Positions 33,203 to 43,262 of a stretch of 64,000 nucleotides of DNA are shown piece after piece. This DNA comes from an uncultured Bacteroidales bacterium. Lineage in GTDB: Bacteria > Bacteroidota > Bacteroidia > Bacteroidales > FEN-979. A program made the position numbers and the translations under genes. The notes beneath the pieces were generated by a model. The model saw only the letters and a program-made list of their open reading frames with translations. It had not been told where the DNA came from and made no database searches. The stretch spans positions 62,001 to 126,000 of the forward strand of contig CAJAUM010000133.1 in NCBI GenBank assembly GCA_903945175.1. Reading direction: 5' to 3'. Every line of letters starts with the position of its first letter. Position 1 is the first letter of the stretch.

Positions 33203-33778
33203 ATGAAGCAGCTTTTTGCCTCTTTTATTTTTATTCTTCTGCTTCTTTGCCCGGCCTTCAGTGCCTTATCGCAATCCGATACCACATTCGTTGAATTGCC
33301 CGACTCCACCCGGTCAAAGGAACACTCTCCTACCAAAGCGACCATCATGTCGGCATGCCTGCCTGGATTGGGACAGGGATATAATAAAAAATACTGGAAA
33401 ATTCCGGTCATCTATGCAGGGTTTGGACTGATGACCTACTTTATTTACACCAATGCAGATGAATATTTGAATTATAAATGTGCCTATATTGAATCGTCCT
33501 ATGGAAATTTTAATGGTTCATACAGCTATCTCGTTAACAAATATCCCAACAAGAGTGACCTGTTATCTGCACGGGAATATTATCGTCGCAATCTTGAAAT
33601 CAGCATTCTGATCACCGTTTTATGGTATGCTGTAAATATTTTAGATGCAGCTGTTGATGCGCATTTGTACACTTTTAACATCACCGATAACCTGACAATG
33701 AAGGTTGAACCCTCCCTGATGCCTACCGGACTTACTTACAAGCCTGCAGCAGGATTGAGACTCAGCCTGCATTTTTAA
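33203..33778 (+). CDS. DUF5683 domain-containing membrane protein
   Basis: The 191-residue protein has a signal peptide (MKQLFASFIFILLLLCPAFS) and MSACLPGLGQGYNKKYWKIP, the DUF5683 core. Two further membrane segments follow (IPVIYAGFGLMTYFIY; ISILITVLWYAVNILDAAVD). It directly follows parB (ATG after the stop) as in many Bacteroidota. Role unknown. Confidence 0.85.
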   Translation: MKQLFASFIFILLLLCPAFSALSQSDTTFVELPDSTRSKEHSPTKATIMSACLPGLGQGYNKKYWKIPVIYAGFGLMTYFIYTNADEYLNYKCAYIESSYGNFNGSYSYLVNKYPNKSDLLSAREYYRRNLEISILITVLWYAVNILDAAVDAHLYTFNITDNLTMKVEPSLMPTGLTYKPAAGLRLSLHF

Positions 33779-33794
33779 AGAAAGAGATCATCCT

Positions 33795-34529
33795 ATGAAA
33801 ATTGCATTACTGGGGTATGGAAAAATGGGCCAGGAGGTTGAAAAACTGGCTTTGAAACGCGGACATGAAATCGTGCTTACGCTTGATAACCTTGAAGAGT
33901 GGGAAAATGACGGGGAAAGACTGTACGAAGCCGATGTGGCCATTGATTTTTCAACTCCGGTCAGCATTGTCGAAAACATCTACAACTGTTTTAATGCCCA
34001 TATTCCCATTGTCGTAGGAACAACAGGCTGGCTTGACGATCTTGAAAAAGTACGCCAGGATTGCCTTGACAAAGATCAAAGCCTGTTTTTTTCACCCAAT
34101 TACAGTATAGGGGTTAATTTATTTTTTGATCTTAACCGCAAACTGGCCAGGATCATGTCGAATTGGGAGGATTATGAGATTTCCATCGAAGAGACCCATC
34201 ACATTCACAAGCAGGATGCTCCGAGCGGAACAGCCATTGTGCTGGCCAATGACATCATCCGAAACAGCGACCGCAAAGAGAAATGGGTGCACGAAACGGT
34301 TGAAAACCCGGAGGAGCTGGGTATCAAATCGTATCGCACAGACAATGTGCCTGGGACCCATATCGTCAGGTATGAGTCGGAGGAAGATATCATTGAGATC
34401 ATTCATACTGCCAAAAACAGAAGGGGTTTTGCCTTGGGTGCCGTCATGGCTGCGGAGTGGCTGCAGGGGAAAAAAGGTTTTTTTGAGATGAAAAATCTGC
34501 TTGAATCTCAAATATTTACGAAAGAATAA
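33795..34529 (+). CDS. dapB: 4-hydroxy-tetrahydrodipicolinate reductase DapB
   Basis: Lysine/diaminopimelate pathway NAD(P)H enzyme. The N-terminal GYGKMGQEVEKLALKRGHEI is the dinucleotide loop. VVGTTGWLDDL and SPNYSIGVNLFFDLNRKLA follow, then EETHHIHKQDAPSGTAIVLA with the catalytic His/Lys region. 244 residues. Located between DUF5683 and lepB. Confidence 0.95.
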   Translation: MKIALLGYGKMGQEVEKLALKRGHEIVLTLDNLEEWENDGERLYEADVAIDFSTPVSIVENIYNCFNAHIPIVVGTTGWLDDLEKVRQDCLDKDQSLFFSPNYSIGVNLFFDLNRKLARIMSNWEDYEISIEETHHIHKQDAPSGTAIVLANDIIRNSDRKEKWVHETVENPEELGIKSYRTDNVPGTHIVRYESEEDIIEIIHTAKNRRGFALGAVMAAEWLQGKKGFFEMKNLLESQIFTKE

Positions 34530-34575
34530 TAAGAAAACCACTGTTTTTACGTTAGATAAAAAATAATTGATATTT

Positions 34576-36090
34576 ATGAACCTTTACATGATTGTTACCC
34601 TCCTGCTTTTCATCCTTTCTATGGTCGGATTGTGGGGAATATTTGAAAAATCGGGTGAAAAAGGATGGAAAACCCTTGTCCCTTTTTATAACTGGTACAT
34701 CTGGCTTCAGATCATCAGGAAACCTTTGTGGTGGTACATATTCCTGCTTGTCCCTTTTATCAATGTCTTCGTTATCCTGCTGATGATCGTTGAAGTGTTG
34801 AAATGCTTCCGGAAAAATGGCCTGGTTGATCAAGCCCTGGGGGCCCTGTTCCCCTTCTTTTACCTGCCCTATCTCGCATTTTCAGCAAAGGAACAATATA
34901 CCGACCCGGCAAAACTGCCTCTTGTAAAAAAATCGGCAACACGTGAATGGGTCGATGCCATTATTTTTGCGGTCATTGCTGCCAGCATCATCCGCATCTT
35001 TCTCATCGAAGCCTATACAATACCCACCTCTTCCATGGAAAAGACATTGCTGGTGGGCGATTATCTGTTCGTAAGTAAAATAAGCTATGGCCCAAAGGTT
35101 CCCAATACTCCGATTGCATTTCCGTTTGTGCACCACACACTTCCGCTCACAGAGAGCACAAAATCCTATCTCGAGTGGATTAACCTGCCCTATTATCGAT
35201 TTCCGGGATTGGCCAAAATTAAAAACATGGATGTGGTGGTGTTCAATTACCCCGATGGAGATACCCTTTCATCAAAATTGCAAAGTAATGTCAGCTACTA
35301 TTATCTCGTGAGGCAATATGGCCGCAATGCCGTATGGAACAACAAAGAATATTTCGGCGACATCATCGCCCGGCCTGTGGATAAACGCGAAAACTTTATC
35401 AAACGGTGCATTGGTATTGCCGGAGATACGATAAAGATAGTTGACAGAACCGTGTTCATCAATGGAAAAGCTGAACAAAACCCCGGGAAGAGGCAATTCA
35501 AGTACATCGTAAGGACCAATGGAGACCCGATTAATCAGAAAAATTTCGAAAAATTAGACATCACCGAAAACATCTCCACTGACAACAAAGGAGCCTATGA
35601 ACTTACGTTATCCGACGAGTCGATTGAAAAACTCAGACAATACAGCAACGTAGTATCCATTGAACCCGTAATCATTCCAAAGAACTACTGGAACCAGGAA
35701 ATTTTTCCTTTTGATTCTACCTACCCCTGGAATGTGGATAATTTCGGACCGATATGGGTTCCTAAAGCGGGTGTTACCATCCCAATCAACCTGACCAATC
35801 TCTCTCTTTATGAACGGATTATTGATGTTTTTGAAGGTAACAGTCTTGAAATCAGGGATGGAAAAATTTTCATCAATGGAATAGAAACCAGCAAGTATAC
35901 CTTTAAAATGGATTATTACTGGATGATGGGAGATAACCGGCATAATTCAATGGATTCCCGCTACTGGGGATTTATTCCGCAGGATCATGTGGTAGGCAAA
36001 GCGGTTTTTGTCTGGCTCTCTCTGAATCCGAATAAAACGATCTTTGACGGAAAAATCCGCTGGAATAAGCTGCTCAGATTTGTAAAATAA
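34576..36090 (+). CDS. lepB: signal peptidase I LepB (Bacteroidota long form)
   Basis: ATG 34576 is chosen; an in-frame TTG upstream is less likely. Residues 1-115 hold three membrane helices of the Bacteroidota-specific part. The catalytic Ser lies in IPTSSMEKTLLVGDYLFVSK and the Lys in NFIKRCIGIAGDTIKI. The box MMGDNRHNSMDSRYWGFIP is near the C-terminus. A long insert separates the boxes. 504 residues. Removes signal peptides at the inner membrane. Confidence 0.93.
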   Translation: MNLYMIVTLLLFILSMVGLWGIFEKSGEKGWKTLVPFYNWYIWLQIIRKPLWWYIFLLVPFINVFVILLMIVEVLKCFRKNGLVDQALGALFPFFYLPYLAFSAKEQYTDPAKLPLVKKSATREWVDAIIFAVIAASIIRIFLIEAYTIPTSSMEKTLLVGDYLFVSKISYGPKVPNTPIAFPFVHHTLPLTESTKSYLEWINLPYYRFPGLAKIKNMDVVVFNYPDGDTLSSKLQSNVSYYYLVRQYGRNAVWNNKEYFGDIIARPVDKRENFIKRCIGIAGDTIKIVDRTVFINGKAEQNPGKRQFKYIVRTNGDPINQKNFEKLDITENISTDNKGAYELTLSDESIEKLRQYSNVVSIEPVIIPKNYWNQEIFPFDSTYPWNVDNFGPIWVPKAGVTIPINLTNLSLYERIIDVFEGNSLEIRDGKIFINGIETSKYTFKMDYYWMMGDNRHNSMDSRYWGFIPQDHVVGKAVFVWLSLNPNKTIFDGKIRWNKLLRFVK

Positions 36091-36122
36091 GTAATTTTGT
36101 CACCTGTTCTAAAAATTCAACC

Positions 36123-36803
36123 ATGAGAAAACTTCTTTTTGCATTCAGTTTTGTAATGTGTCTTTCCCTTTTCAGTTCTTATGCTGGCATGTCTGCAAAG
36201 CCTTTTGAAGGTGTAATCACCTTTAAAATCACCTATCCCGATAATAAATTTTCGGAGAGCCAGCTGGCTATGTTTCCAAAGATGCTTACTGTATCAATCC
36301 GCGGTACAAAAGCCAGGACCGACCTGCAAATGAGCGGTATGAACACAGTTGAAATCACTGATTACAATGATAAAACCAAGGTTGCGCTTTTGAATATGAT
36401 GGGACAGAAGTATGCCATCAAGCAAACTACGGCTGAAATTGAAAAAGAGATGGCCGAAGCTGCTACGCCCACCATTGAATTATCAACGGAAATAAAAGTT
36501 ATTGCAGGATATACTTGTAAAAAGGCTGTAATCACCGTTAACGAAGACGGAGCAAAAAGCACCTTTGAGGTCTTTTATTCCAGCGAGCTTGGATCAAAAA
36601 TGGCCAATTTTGATCAGCCAATTTACAAGGACATCGATGGTGTCTTATTGGAATTTCTCCTTAAAAACAGGGAGGTCAATATGAAGTTCACGGCGATCTC
36701 TGTGGAAAAAAAGAGTCTTCCCGCAAAAGATTTTGAAATCCCGTCAGATTACACACTCACCACACAGGATGAATTGAAAAGCAAATTCGGTGGGGGTAAT
36801 TAA
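36123..36803 (+). CDS. DUF4412 domain-containing exported protein
   Basis: The 226-residue product has a signal peptide (MRKLLFAFSFVMCLSLFSS). Repeated beta strands follow, FEGVITFKITYPDNKFSESQ and CKKAVITVNEDGAKSTFEVF, matching DUF4412. Probably periplasmic, lipid- or envelope-related by analogy with LolA-like folds. It is followed by ftsK after 8 bp. Confidence 0.75.
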   Translation: MRKLLFAFSFVMCLSLFSSYAGMSAKPFEGVITFKITYPDNKFSESQLAMFPKMLTVSIRGTKARTDLQMSGMNTVEITDYNDKTKVALLNMMGQKYAIKQTTAEIEKEMAEAATPTIELSTEIKVIAGYTCKKAVITVNEDGAKSTFEVFYSSELGSKMANFDQPIYKDIDGVLLEFLLKNREVNMKFTAISVEKKSLPAKDFEIPSDYTLTTQDELKSKFGGGN

Positions 36804-36811
36804 TAAATCAG

Positions 36812-39307
36812 ATGGCCCGACAAATTAACCCGCCAAGATCAAACACCTTTAAGGAAGAAACCAGAGATGAACCCATCTCTCAGGAAACTTTGCCTGTTTC
36901 GGATATTCAAACCAAGAAGGTTCCGGAAAAAAAAACAAGAACGCCAAAGCCTCCCAAGGAAAAGGCAGAACGTACTGAACAGTATTTGGCAAAAAGAGAA
37001 CAACGTTTAAGAATTCTGGGGCTTTTTTTTCTGATTATCTCATTTTTTCTTCTGTTTTCATTCAATTCCTATCTCATATCCTGGCAGGCTGATTATAGTT
37101 TTACAGATACTATTTTCAAACATTTCACACTGAACGGGTTTTTAAACAATAAAATCCCGGTTGAAAATTGGATGGGGAAAATCGGTGCATTGACAGGCTA
37201 TCTATTTATTACAAAATGGTTTGGAATCGCATCTTACTTTTTCATTGTCATCTTCTTTATTGCCGGGATGAAGCAGTTTTTTCATATCCTGATTTTCCCG
37301 ATCTGGAAAACCTTCCAGTATGGGTTCTTCTTTATCATCTGGCTCCCGGTATTGTTGGGCCTGGTGGCTCCGTCCAATGACATTTTTACCGGTGTTTATG
37401 GATTCCAGATGAACCTGTGGCTCGTCGATTTCCTGGGGACCAGTGGATTGGCCATGCTGCTTGGCTTTACCTGCCTAAGTTTCCTGATTCTTTCTTTCAA
37501 TGTGCCATTCCGCTGGTTTAAACCTAAAAAACTGAGGGAGATACCTGTTTCCGATTCATCACGCGATGAGGTGCCGCTGTCAGAAGATGCACCTCAGGAT
37601 CCTCCCGTTGAGCCTGCAATGCCTGTCAATTACATGAAGGAGCGCATTGATCCGGAACCGACAGAAATAGATCTGGATGTTCCTCCCAGGCCTGAACCGA
37701 AGCCAGAAAGCCACTCCGACATCGAACTATTGATTGAAAATCCCGTTGAAGAGCCACGCGAAGTGGGAAAAATTGAGCACCAGACCATTGATACCCTCTA
37801 TGATCCAACCCTTGATCTTGCAAACTATAAATATCCTCCGCTTAATCTGCTGAGTGATTATGGCGGGGATTCGGTAAATGTCAGGAAAGAGGAGCTGGAG
37901 GCAAACAAAGATAAAATTGTCCAAACCCTTTCGAATTATGACATTAAAATCGCAAAGATCAAGGCAACCATTGGTCCTGCGGTTACGCTGTATGAGATTG
38001 TACCTGAAGCCGGTGTACGGATTTCGAGGATAAAAAACCTTGAAGATGACATTGCCCTCAGCCTCGCAGCCATGGGCATACGAATCATTGCTCCGATACC
38101 TGGAAAAGGCACCATTGGTATTGAAGTTCCCAATCAAAACCCTGAAATAGTTTCGATCAAATCACTGCTTGGCACCGATAAATTCAAGAGTACAACCTAT
38201 GAATTGCCCTTTGTCCTTGGAAAAACAATATCCAATGAGACCTTTATTGCCGATCTTGCAAAAATGCCGCATCTGCTCATGGCTGGAGCTACCGGTCAGG
38301 GTAAATCAGTCGGACTGAACACCATCATCACCTCACTTTTATACAAAAAGCATCCATCTCAGGTGAAATTTGTGATGATTGATCCTAAAAAGGTTGAACT
38401 GACGCTCTATACAAAGATTGAACGCCATTTTCTTGCTAAACTTCCCGATGCTGAAGAGGCCATCATCACCGATACCAAGAAGGTAATCCGGACCCTGAAT
38501 TCTCTGAATATTGAAATGGACAGCCGTTACGATTTATTGCGCGATGCCCAGGTCAGGAATATCAAGGAGTACAATGACAAGTTCTTGACCCGCAAACTGA
38601 ATCCAAACGACGGGCATCAGTTCCTTCCCTATATTGTAATTGTGATTGATGAGTTTGCCGACCTGATCATGACCGCCGGCCGTGAAATTGAAACTCCTTT
38701 AACCCGGTTGGCACAATTGGCAAGGGCTACAGGAATCCACCTGATTATTGCAACCCAGCGGCCCTCTGTGAACATTATTACAGGGACCATCAAAGCCAAC
38801 TTCCCTGCCCGCATCGCTTTCCGGGTCATCTCTAAAATCGATTCAAGGACCATCCTTGATTCTTCAGGTGCAGATCAGCTTATCGGGCGGGGCGACATGC
38901 TTCTTTCCACTGGAAGTGATCTTATCAGGCTTCAATGTGCCTTTGTCGACACGCCTGAAATAGATAAAGTCACCGAATTCATCGGTTCACAGCGCGGCTA
39001 TCCAGAGGCGTTTGCTTTGCCGGAGTATTATGATGAAGAGAGCGGTTCATCATCCAAAGAGTTCAACGCCAATGAAAAAGATGAATTCTTTGGCGAAGCG
39101 GCCAGGCTCGTGGTACAGCATCAACACGGATCAACTTCATTGATCCAGCGAAAGCTCAAACTGGGATACAACCGCGCTGGTCGTATTATCGACCAGCTGG
39201 AGGGAGCTGGAATAGTCGGACAATTTGAAGGCAGTAAGGCCAGAGAGGTTCGCTACAAGGACCTTGCTTCGCTTGAAGAGTACCTTTCAATTCTGGGACA
39301 AAAATAA
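36812..39307 (+). CDS. ftsK: DNA translocase FtsK
   Basis: Septum-located DNA pump for chromosome dimer resolution. Residues 65-240 have about four to five membrane helices. An acidic/Pro-rich linker (240-345) follows. The motor has Walker A LLMAGATGQGKSVGLN and Walker B IVIVIDEFADLIM. The C-terminal winged gamma domain (STSLIQRKLKLGYNRAGRII) reads KOPS-like sites. 831 residues. Confidence 0.95.
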   Translation: MARQINPPRSNTFKEETRDEPISQETLPVSDIQTKKVPEKKTRTPKPPKEKAERTEQYLAKREQRLRILGLFFLIISFFLLFSFNSYLISWQADYSFTDTIFKHFTLNGFLNNKIPVENWMGKIGALTGYLFITKWFGIASYFFIVIFFIAGMKQFFHILIFPIWKTFQYGFFFIIWLPVLLGLVAPSNDIFTGVYGFQMNLWLVDFLGTSGLAMLLGFTCLSFLILSFNVPFRWFKPKKLREIPVSDSSRDEVPLSEDAPQDPPVEPAMPVNYMKERIDPEPTEIDLDVPPRPEPKPESHSDIELLIENPVEEPREVGKIEHQTIDTLYDPTLDLANYKYPPLNLLSDYGGDSVNVRKEELEANKDKIVQTLSNYDIKIAKIKATIGPAVTLYEIVPEAGVRISRIKNLEDDIALSLAAMGIRIIAPIPGKGTIGIEVPNQNPEIVSIKSLLGTDKFKSTTYELPFVLGKTISNETFIADLAKMPHLLMAGATGQGKSVGLNTIITSLLYKKHPSQVKFVMIDPKKVELTLYTKIERHFLAKLPDAEEAIITDTKKVIRTLNSLNIEMDSRYDLLRDAQVRNIKEYNDKFLTRKLNPNDGHQFLPYIVIVIDEFADLIMTAGREIETPLTRLAQLARATGIHLIIATQRPSVNIITGTIKANFPARIAFRVISKIDSRTILDSSGADQLIGRGDMLLSTGSDLIRLQCAFVDTPEIDKVTEFIGSQRGYPEAFALPEYYDEESGSSSKEFNANEKDEFFGEAARLVVQHQHGSTSLIQRKLKLGYNRAGRIIDQLEGAGIVGQFEGSKAREVRYKDLASLEEYLSILGQK

Positions 39308-39321
39308 TTTAGCGCCACATA

Positions 39322-39957
39322 ATGAAAACAAGAACCATCTTAACCACACTGTTTATTTTTTCTGCCATCGCCGGCTATAGCCAGGGAAAGGATACCAAAG
39401 CTTCTACCCTGCTTGATGAAGTAAGTGCCAAGGCAAAATCATACAAATCCATCAAAGTCGACTTTTCCTATACCATGGAAAACACCAAGGCCAAAATCAA
39501 TGAAGAAAAAACAGGAACCCTCCTGGTTTCCGGCGACAAATATAAGATGTCGGCGGCCGGCCAAACTGTGATCTGTGACGGAAAAACAATCTGGACCTAT
39601 ATTAAAGAATCCAATGAGGTTCAAATCAATACACTGGAAAATAAAGATGATGCCTTAACGCCCTCCAAATTACTGACCTCCTACAATGCAAATTACAAAT
39701 CAAAAATTATCAAAAGCACTGATCCCGCTGCAGAAACGGTTGAGCTCATTCCCAATACCAGTAAAAACTTCACCAAGGCCATTCTTGGAATAGACAAAGC
39801 GAAAAAACAGGTGAAAAGCTTCACATTATATGACAAAGGCGGAAACACCTTTACCTATAAAATTAAAACCTATCTCACCGACTCACCTGTCACCGATGCT
39901 GATTTTACTTTTGATACGAAGAAATTTCCCGGAGTGGAGGTCATCGATATGCGTTAA
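39322..39957 (+). CDS. lolA: LolA-like outer-membrane lipoprotein carrier protein
   Basis: The 211-residue product has a signal peptide (MKTRTILTTLFIFSAIAGYS). The LolA half-barrel pattern follows: LLDEVSAKAKSYKSIKVDFS, GTLLVSGDKYKMSAAGQTVI and TIWTYIKESNEVQINTLENK. Periplasmic lipoprotein shuttle. It is 14 bp after ftsK, the usual FtsK-LolA order. Confidence 0.88.
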   Translation: MKTRTILTTLFIFSAIAGYSQGKDTKASTLLDEVSAKAKSYKSIKVDFSYTMENTKAKINEEKTGTLLVSGDKYKMSAAGQTVICDGKTIWTYIKESNEVQINTLENKDDALTPSKLLTSYNANYKSKIIKSTDPAAETVELIPNTSKNFTKAILGIDKAKKQVKSFTLYDKGGNTFTYKIKTYLTDSPVTDADFTFDTKKFPGVEVIDMR

Positions 39958-39959
39958 CC

Positions 39960-40805
39960 ATGCAACCCTGGCAATCAGCAGATCCGTTGATGCTGCAAAA
40001 AACAGCAACAGAAATCCGTAAGTCGATTATCACCAGTCTTACCGAGGCAAAATCAGGTCATTTGGGCGGCTCACTCGGGTTGGCCGATTTTTTTACTGCA
40101 CTCTATTTTTCAGTTCTAAATCATGATCCCCAAAATCCAGGATGGGCAGGTCGTGACCGGGTTATTCTCAGTATCGGGCATGTCGCCCCGGTCCTTTATG
40201 CAACCCTGGCCCATGCAGGATATTTTCCTGTCGATGAATTAAACACTTTGCGGAAATTGGGAACAAGGCTGCAGGGACATCCCGGCAGGGACCACGGTTT
40301 GCCGGGGATTGAATTATCTGCTGGTTCACTGGGTCAGGGATTGTCGGTGGCCATTGGAATGGCTATTGCCGCTAAAATGGACCATCGCAGCCACCGGATC
40401 TACTGCCTGCATGGCGATGGGGAACTACAGGAAGGATCCATTTGGGAAGCAGCCATGGCGGCCTCACACCACAAACTCGGCAACCTGACAGCCATCATTG
40501 ATCGAAATGGGCTCCAGATTGATGGGAATACTGAAAAAGTGATGCGTCTGGAACCTCTGGCAGACAAGTGGAAAAGTTTTGGGTGGAATGTAATTTCATG
40601 TGATGGCCACGATTTTATCAGTATCATCACGGCCCTTAACAATGCTGCTCATTCCGGCGATGTTCCTTCAGTGATCATTGCCAAGACCATGATGGGCAAA
40701 GGCATTCCTGAAATTGAAAATGATTACCGCTGGCATGGAAAAGTTCCCACATCAGCGCAGTCAGCTCTGTTTTTACGGCATTTGGAGGGGAATAATAACC
40801 TATAA
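39960..40805 (+). CDS. transketolase, N-terminal subunit
   Basis: The 281-residue ThDP-binding half carries HLGGSLGLADFFTALYFSVL, GHPGRDHGLPGIELSAGSLG and HGDGELQEGSIWEAAMAASH, the ThDP/Mg motif GDGE-x-QEG. It forms an active transketolase with the C-terminal subunit 11 bp downstream. Such split enzymes are widespread in anaerobes. Pentose-phosphate interconversion. Confidence 0.92.
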   Translation: MQPWQSADPLMLQKTATEIRKSIITSLTEAKSGHLGGSLGLADFFTALYFSVLNHDPQNPGWAGRDRVILSIGHVAPVLYATLAHAGYFPVDELNTLRKLGTRLQGHPGRDHGLPGIELSAGSLGQGLSVAIGMAIAAKMDHRSHRIYCLHGDGELQEGSIWEAAMAASHHKLGNLTAIIDRNGLQIDGNTEKVMRLEPLADKWKSFGWNVISCDGHDFISIITALNNAAHSGDVPSVIIAKTMMGKGIPEIENDYRWHGKVPTSAQSALFLRHLEGNNNL

Positions 40806-40816
40806 ATGAGGTACAA

Positions 40817-41806
40817 ATGACCAATTATTCCAACAAAGGGGACAAATCTACTAGGGCAGGTTTTGGCGAAGGTTTGCTTGAAGCCGGCAGTCGCAACTCC
40901 AATGTTGTATGCCTGGGGGCAGATATCACTGCTTCGGTTGGGTGCAATTTATTTGCTGACGCATTCCCCGACAGATTCTTCTCTATGGGCATTGCAGAGC
41001 AAAATTGTATGGGTGTCGCAGCAGGCCTTGCACTGGAAGGTAAAATTCCTGTTTTTTCAACCTATGGGGTTTTTGCGGCACTGAGAGCTGCCGACCAGAT
41101 CAGAGTTTCTGTGTGTTATAACAATGTGCATGTGGTAATCGGAGGAGCACATGCAGGCGTATCGGTAGGGCCAGATGGGGCAACACACCAGGCGCTCGAG
41201 GATATGGCCATGATGCGGGTTCTGCCCAACATGACCGTGATCTCCCCGTGTGACGCAACACAAACCAGGCTGGCAACCATGGCCGCCATCGAACAATGCA
41301 AAGGTCCTGTTTACCTGCGTTTTGGAAGGGAACCCATGCCTGACTTCACCTCCGGCGACCTCCCGTTTGAAATAGGAAAGGCACAAATCCTTTTACCCGG
41401 GAATGACCTCACGATCATTGCCACGGGACATATGGTGTGGGAAGCCCTGCAGGCGGCTGAAATTCTTTTTCATAGCGGGATACAAGCACGGGTGATCAAT
41501 ATGCACACCATCAAACCGATCGACAGAGAGGCCATCATACATGCTGCAATGGAGACCATGGCCATTGTCACTGCTGAAGAGCATCAGGTGAATGGCGGGC
41601 TTGGCAGTGCCGTGGCAGAGGTTGTGGTTCAACATAATCCCGTTCCAATGGCCATGGTGGGAATGGCTGACTGCTTCGGGGAATCAGGTGATCCGAGACT
41701 TTTAATGAAAAAATTCGGGCTCACGGCAGCAGCGATCGTAGAGGCAGCTAAAATATTAAGATCTAAAGATAAATGTCGTTGGGATATACGATCCGAAACA
41801 ACGTAA
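40817..41806 (+). CDS. transketolase, C-terminal subunit
   Basis: The 329-residue pyrimidine-binding half includes SMGIAEQNCMGVAAGLALEG (the Glu that activates ThDP) and GGAHAGVSVGPDGATHQALE. The C-terminal domain contains TAEEHQVNGGLGSAVAEVV. Its last 44 bases overlap the end of the convergent truA gene. Confidence 0.92.
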   Translation: MTNYSNKGDKSTRAGFGEGLLEAGSRNSNVVCLGADITASVGCNLFADAFPDRFFSMGIAEQNCMGVAAGLALEGKIPVFSTYGVFAALRAADQIRVSVCYNNVHVVIGGAHAGVSVGPDGATHQALEDMAMMRVLPNMTVISPCDATQTRLATMAAIEQCKGPVYLRFGREPMPDFTSGDLPFEIGKAQILLPGNDLTIIATGHMVWEALQAAEILFHSGIQARVINMHTIKPIDREAIIHAAMETMAIVTAEEHQVNGGLGSAVAEVVVQHNPVPMAMVGMADCFGESGDPRLLMKKFGLTAAAIVEAAKILRSKDKCRWDIRSETT

Positions 41807-42524
41807 GCCCTTTAGCAGGAACAGAATCGCCTGCTTCCGAACGATTTTTGCTTTCAATAATCCGCTTCAAATCGTCCAGAGTTATTTTACCCGTTCCCAT
41901 TTGCAACAGGGTCCCGACAATGGCCCGAACCATGTTCCTCAGAAACCGGTCTGCTGTAATGGTGAAAACCAACTCCGAACCCTCCATCTCCCATCTCGCA
42001 TGGCTGATCTTGCAAATATTTGTCATCGTATCGGTATCCACCTTTGAAAAAGAGGTAAAATCCTCATAACCCATGATCACCTCTGCCCCTTCATTCATGC
42101 GTGTGTGGTCAAGATGACCATATAAAAAATGGGTATAATCCCTGCGAAAGGGATTTTGAACCCTTGAAATGCAATAGCGATAGCTTCGTGATACCGCACT
42201 GAAACGGGCATGGGTATGTGCGGTTACCGGAAACAATTCAAAAAGAACGATCTCTCCACCAAGAAAACCATTGAGACGAAAAACCAGCTTTTCCCCTTCT
42301 GCTTTTGTTATTTGCTGATCAAAATCAAAATGTGCAAAAAATTCATTGGCATGCACACCTGCATCAGTGCGGCCTGCTCCGGTTAAAAGAACAGGCGATC
42401 GAAGCATCATCGACATCGCCTCTTCAAGGGTCTGCTGAATGGTAATCCCATTGGGTTGCCTCTGCCAGCCATGATATCGGCTACCATCATATGCCAGGCG
42501 AAGGAAATATCTGTATTGTTGCAT
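41763..42524 (-). CDS. truA: tRNA pseudouridine(38-40) synthase TruA
   Basis: The catalytic Asp lies in LTGAGRTDAGVHANEFFAHF. LRLAYDGSRYHGWQRQPNGI at the N-terminus and TADRFLRNMVRAIVGTLLQM near the end match TruA. 253 residues. It is convergent with the transketolase gene. Confidence 0.95.
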   Translation of the reverse strand: MQQYRYFLRLAYDGSRYHGWQRQPNGITIQQTLEEAMSMMLRSPVLLTGAGRTDAGVHANEFFAHFDFDQQITKAEGEKLVFRLNGFLGGEIVLFELFPVTAHTHARFSAVSRSYRYCISRVQNPFRRDYTHFLYGHLDHTRMNEGAEVIMGYEDFTSFSKVDTDTMTNICKISHARWEMEGSELVFTITADRFLRNMVRAIVGTLLQMGTGKITLDDLKRIIESKNRSEAGDSVPAKGLTLFRIVYPNDIYL

Positions 42525-42681
42525 ATCATCATCCTGAATTTCGCAAAAGTAAGAAATTGGAGCATGACGGCATAATTCCAGTAAACTTCCTTTACTGCAA
42601 AAACAATTTAGACTATATATAAATTACCAGAATGTGAGATTTTTTTAGATCTTCTGTTAAATTAATAACAAAGAATAATTG

Positions 42682-42689
42682 TACATTTG
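42682..42689 (+). promoter_or_regulatory. -7 box (TACATTTG) upstream of the first hydrogenase locus
   Basis: TACATTTG matches TAnnTTTG and lies 81 bp before the NuoE-like ATG. The intergenic region 42525-42770 is AT-rich and holds no other gene. Confidence 0.5.
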
Positions 42690-42770
42690 CAGCAAACCCT
42701 GTTAATCTTTTCACAATACATGGCCTTAACATTCTAAAACACTATATATTAACAATTTAAAATATATATT

Positions 42771-43244
42771 ATGACTGATTGCAAATCATTCGTTCAGGAA
42801 TTAGCTGACAAATATGGCCGTGAAAAGGCCAGTTTGCTTCCGATTCTTCAAGGAGTTGTAGCCAGAAACAATTACCTGTCAGACACCTGCATGACAGACA
42901 TTGCGAAAGAACTTGATCTTTCCGCTGCACAGGTGTTCGGAACTGCTACCTTTTATTCATTTCTTGACACCCAACCACGGGGCAAGTATGTTATCAGGGT
43001 TTGTAAAACGATAACCTGCGACATGCATGGAAAAAAGACCATCATTCAGTCTCTTGAGGATATGCTTAAAATTAAAGTCGGAGAGACAACCCCAGATAAA
43101 AAATTTACCCTTCTCGAGACCAATTGCCTGGGATGGTGCCATGAAGGTCCGGCCATGCTGATCAACGACACCCCCTATAGTGGACTTACCACAGAAAAGG
43201 TGCATGATATTATCAGTGAATATCACAGTAAAAAATCTTTATAG
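42771..43244 (+). CDS. NuoE-like [2Fe-2S] subunit of a multimeric [FeFe]-hydrogenase
   Basis: The 157-residue product has the NuoE/HydC fold. Helices near residues 20-45 are followed by the thioredoxin-like [2Fe-2S] domain with cysteines at IRVCKTITCDMHGKK and LETNCLGWCHEGPAMLIND. It transfers electrons between the flavin subunit and the hydrogenase. First gene of hydC-hydB-hydA order; the NuoF-like gene follows after 18 bp. Confidence 0.88.
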   Translation: MTDCKSFVQELADKYGREKASLLPILQGVVARNNYLSDTCMTDIAKELDLSAAQVFGTATFYSFLDTQPRGKYVIRVCKTITCDMHGKKTIIQSLEDMLKIKVGETTPDKKFTLLETNCLGWCHEGPAMLINDTPYSGLTTEKVHDIISEYHSKKSL

Positions 43245-43262
43245 AAAATAGGAGAAACAGTC